Assembly (NCBI GenBank): GCA_024280775.1
Contig: JAJRPM010000015.1
Coordinates: forward strand, 1 to 64,000
Direction of reading: 5' to 3'
Length of the DNA: 64,000 bases
Source: Candidatus Zixiibacteriota bacterium
GTDB lineage: Bacteria; Zixibacteria; MSB-5A5; GN15; JACZUZ01
Below are positions 62,019-64,000 of this stretch, one piece after another (the first letter of the stretch is position 1; every line of letters starts with the position of its first letter). A program made the position numbers and the translations under genes. The notes beneath the pieces were generated by a model. That model searched no databases and was not told the origin of the DNA. It was given only the letters and a program-made list of their open reading frames with translations.

Positions 62019-63036
62019 TTACATCATCCTTGCCGCCGCCGCGGCCGCTAATTACGATTTGTCCTTCTTCTTCTAGTCTTCTCACCGACTCAACAACACG
62101 TTGCTGTGCGGCCTCGACATCTGATAGTCTCATCGGCCCCATGAACTCCATTTCCTCACGAATCATTACCGCCACACGCTCGGACACATTCGAGAATATC
62201 TTGGTCTTGACTTCGTCAGTTGCGGCTTTCAGGGCGATTGACAGATCCTTAGTTTCGACTTCCTTCAGCACACGCTGGATAGAACGATCATCAAGGAGAA
62301 TCAAGTCGTCGAAGACAAACATCATATTCTTGATTTCGCCGGCAAGGTCAGCGTCCTCAACTTCGATTGACTGAATGATATGCTTTTCTGCACTGGTATC
62401 CATTAGGTTAAGAATCTCTGCTATTGACTTGGCGCCACCTGATACATCAAGCGAGCCTCCCAATCCTGAGGAGAAGTGATTCTGCAAAGTTAGTTCAATC
62501 TCACGGAGCACATCCGGTGAGATTTTCTCCATGGTCGCAATTCGGTATGACACTTCCGACTGCACTTCCGGGTTCAGCTCTGTCAGCACCGAAGACGCCT
62601 GCTCTGGTCTCAGTTGGGTCAGAATCAGGGCTATAGTTTGCGGGTGCTCCATTTGGATATATCCCGCGAGTTGTTTGGGATCAATAGTCTGCAACAGATT
62701 AAATCCTGTTGTGCGCAGTGAACCTTCGACACGAGCCATAATTTCTCTGGCGCGTGTACCGCCCACAACTTTTTGCAGGACATCCATGGCAAAGTCTACA
62801 CCACCTTGTGACACGTATTTCCGGGCCATGAAGATGTTGTAGCAATCCTCAATTACAAGACTCTCAACATCCGGCGGGACATCGCGCAGATTCGCAATTT
62901 CTATTGTCAGAGCCTCAAGTTCCTGCTCCTTCATGCCTTTGAGCACCTCTGCAGAAACTTCAGGGCCGAAGGCTACTAGCGCAATCGCCGCCTTTTGGGT
63001 TGAGTTCAGATCTTCAAATTTTATACTGTCTTCCAT
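62011..63036 (-). CDS. fliG: flagellar motor switch protein FliG
   Basis: 341 residues. 'LNSTQKAAIALVAFGPEVSAEVLK' is the N-terminal FliF-binding part; the armadillo region has 'HPQTIALILTQLRPEQASSVL', and the torque helix near the end includes 'MMFVFDDLILLDDRSIQRVLKEV'. Its Lys/Asp/Glu charges match the torque helix. It begins 16 bases after fliF. Confidence 0.97.
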   Translation of the reverse strand: MEDSIKFEDLNSTQKAAIALVAFGPEVSAEVLKGMKEQELEALTIEIANLRDVPPDVESLVIEDCYNIFMARKYVSQGGVDFAMDVLQKVVGGTRAREIMARVEGSLRTTGFNLLQTIDPKQLAGYIQMEHPQTIALILTQLRPEQASSVLTELNPEVQSEVSYRIATMEKISPDVLREIELTLQNHFSSGLGGSLDVSGGAKSIAEILNLMDTSAEKHIIQSIEVEDADLAGEIKNMMFVFDDLILLDDRSIQRVLKEVETKDLSIALKAATDEVKTKIFSNVSERVAVMIREEMEFMGPMRLSDVEAAQQRVVESVRRLEEEGQIVISGRGGGKDDVIV

Positions 63037-63051
63037 AGTTCTGACTCACAC

Positions 63052-64000
63052 TTATTCGGAACTGCCTACCATCATCGTCTTTATGACCTTTGCCAATTCT
63101 TCGGGTTTCTCCTTGGCGGTCTCTTGCATCTGATCTATCAGCTTCGGAGTTCGTCGCTCCATTTCGTATGAGACAGGTTCATCGACAATTGGTCCGACAC
63201 GTTCCGGCTCGACTTTCGGAGGCGGAGGCGGAGCTATCTTACTCAGCGCCTTGAACAGTTTTGTGGCTTTCTTGCGGAAGTACATCACAAATACGGCAAT
63301 CAATATCCAGCCGCCGAATCTTTTGACCAAATTGACATACATGTAGAGGTCGTTGCTCTTATCAAGCTCATCTTGAATGCGGTTAAAGGCGCTGTTGTCG
63401 AACGGAATATTATAGACTTCTATTTGGTCATTGCGGTCAGAATCAAACCCGATGGTTGACTTTACGATATTGGATAACCTATCTATTTCTTCCTGAGGTC
63501 TAGGCGTATAGCTCTCGGTGATAACTCCGTCGCCGTCCTCTATTTGTTCGGTAGTTCCATCCAACATCACCGCCACCGAGAGTCTCTTTATTACTCCCAC
63601 GTGATTTACGATGTGTTCTATTGTTTTTGGAATCTCGTAGTTAGTTATAGTAGTTTCGACCTTGGAATCGTCTGAACTTTCATCGCTTTTGTCCCCTGAT
63701 TGGTCTTTGGAGTTAGCAGACTGTTCACTACGCTCTTCGCTACGAACTACTGCGCCATTTGCGTCATAAATTTCGTTGGTGCGTTCCGCCTGAGTGAAAT
63801 CCAATTCCGCAGACACCCGCACCACTGCTTTCCCCAAGCCAATAACATCGTTTAGCATACTTTGGGCTTTGTTCTCAAGGTAGCTTTCAACGTCTTTGCG
63901 AACTTGCAATTGCGTTGAAGAAAGTCCGGCCATCGTGTCATTCCCAGAAGGATTAGAAAGCAGATTTCCGTTGTAATCAATTATTGAGATGTTTTCTGTG
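63052..64000 (-). CDS. fliF: flagellar MS-ring protein FliF, C-terminal part (runs off the window)
   Basis: About 316 residues are visible. The frame stays open past the ATG at 63933 to the end of the window, and the residues before that Met (ENISIIDYNGNLLSN) are typical of FliF, so that Met is internal. Then come the ring-building domain, the charged linker, a transmembrane helix ('FGGWILIAVFVMYF') and the C-terminal FliG-binding tail ending 'ELAKVIKTMMVGSSE'. Confidence 0.92.
   Translation of the reverse strand, partial: TENISIIDYNGNLLSNPSGNDTMAGLSSTQLQVRKDVESYLENKAQSMLNDVIGLGKAVVRVSAELDFTQAERTNEIYDANGAVVRSEERSEQSANSKDQSGDKSDESSDDSKVETTITNYEIPKTIEHIVNHVGVIKRLSVAVMLDGTTEQIEDGDGVITESYTPRPQEEIDRLSNIVKSTIGFDSDRNDQIEVYNIPFDNSAFNRIQDELDKSNDLYMYVNLVKRFGGWILIAVFVMYFRKKATKLFKALSKIAPPPPPKVEPERVGPIVDEPVSYEMERRTPKLIDQMQETAKEKPEELAKVIKTMMVGSSE

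Overview
The window reads as a chromosomal segment of a flagellated, diderm bacterium, probably of the FCB superphylum (Zixibacteria-like). Four things point there: a secreted protein at 57925-59343 with a type IX secretion-like C-terminal domain (QNFPNPFNP, then a GxxVxTLV-type stretch), L- and P-ring flagellar genes (flgH, flgI) that imply an outer membrane, lipoproteins of the 'YFPNxVGxTWxY' kind common in that group, and moderate GC. The phylum is an inference; no rRNA gene is present. I recognised no tRNA gene, CRISPR array, insertion sequence or prophage.

Layout. 1-9150: a partial gene end, a VOC-fold protein, an MrfA-like zinc DExH helicase, two integral membrane proteins (isoprenylcysteine methyltransferase-like and lycopene cyclase-domain), a copper-type P-type ATPase with four zinc-ribbon-like metal-binding repeats, and two tandem paralogous lipoproteins. 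9159-15123: the heat-shock operon hrcA-grpE-dnaK-dnaJ-prmA on the minus strand, with a promoter followed directly by a CIRCE-like operator. 15215-21921: nadK, dxs, a SIR2-domain gene, a polyprenyl synthase, xseB and xseA. 22005-27234: uppS-cdsA-ubiA-nlpC-uvrC, ended by a strong hairpin, with five 13-bp tandem repeats abutting the uppS start. 27124-29054: a decayed coding remnant, an exported protein of unknown role and a CBS-pair protein. 29143-33931: the translation operon rplM-rpsI-rpsB-tsf-pyrH-frr. 34058-36400: a SprT-like metalloprotein, mtnA, and a 600-bp stretch of palindromic dispersed repeats.

36366-64000 is a motility region. In transcription order on the minus strand it holds fliF(partial)-fliG-fliH-fliI-fliJ; then, interrupted by the plus-strand type IX cargo gene and a small Cys-rich gene, flgF-flgG-flgA-flgH-flgI-flgJ-flgN-flgK-csrA-(57-codon gene)-flgL-fliW; then a four-gene sugar/methyl-transfer block; then a 66-codon gene; then a very long flagellin. 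The csrA/fliW pair next to flagellin suggests the known FliW-CsrA-flagellin checkpoint. The glycosyltransferase block between fliW and flagellin suggests that the filament is glycosylated.

The items most worth a second look are the lone SIR2 gene inside an isoprenoid operon, the terminator-like hairpin folded into the hrcA operator, the 13-bp repeat array at uppS, the dyad-wrapped -10 element before the copper ATPase, the flagellar glycosylation block, and the untracked 57-codon gene between csrA and flgL.
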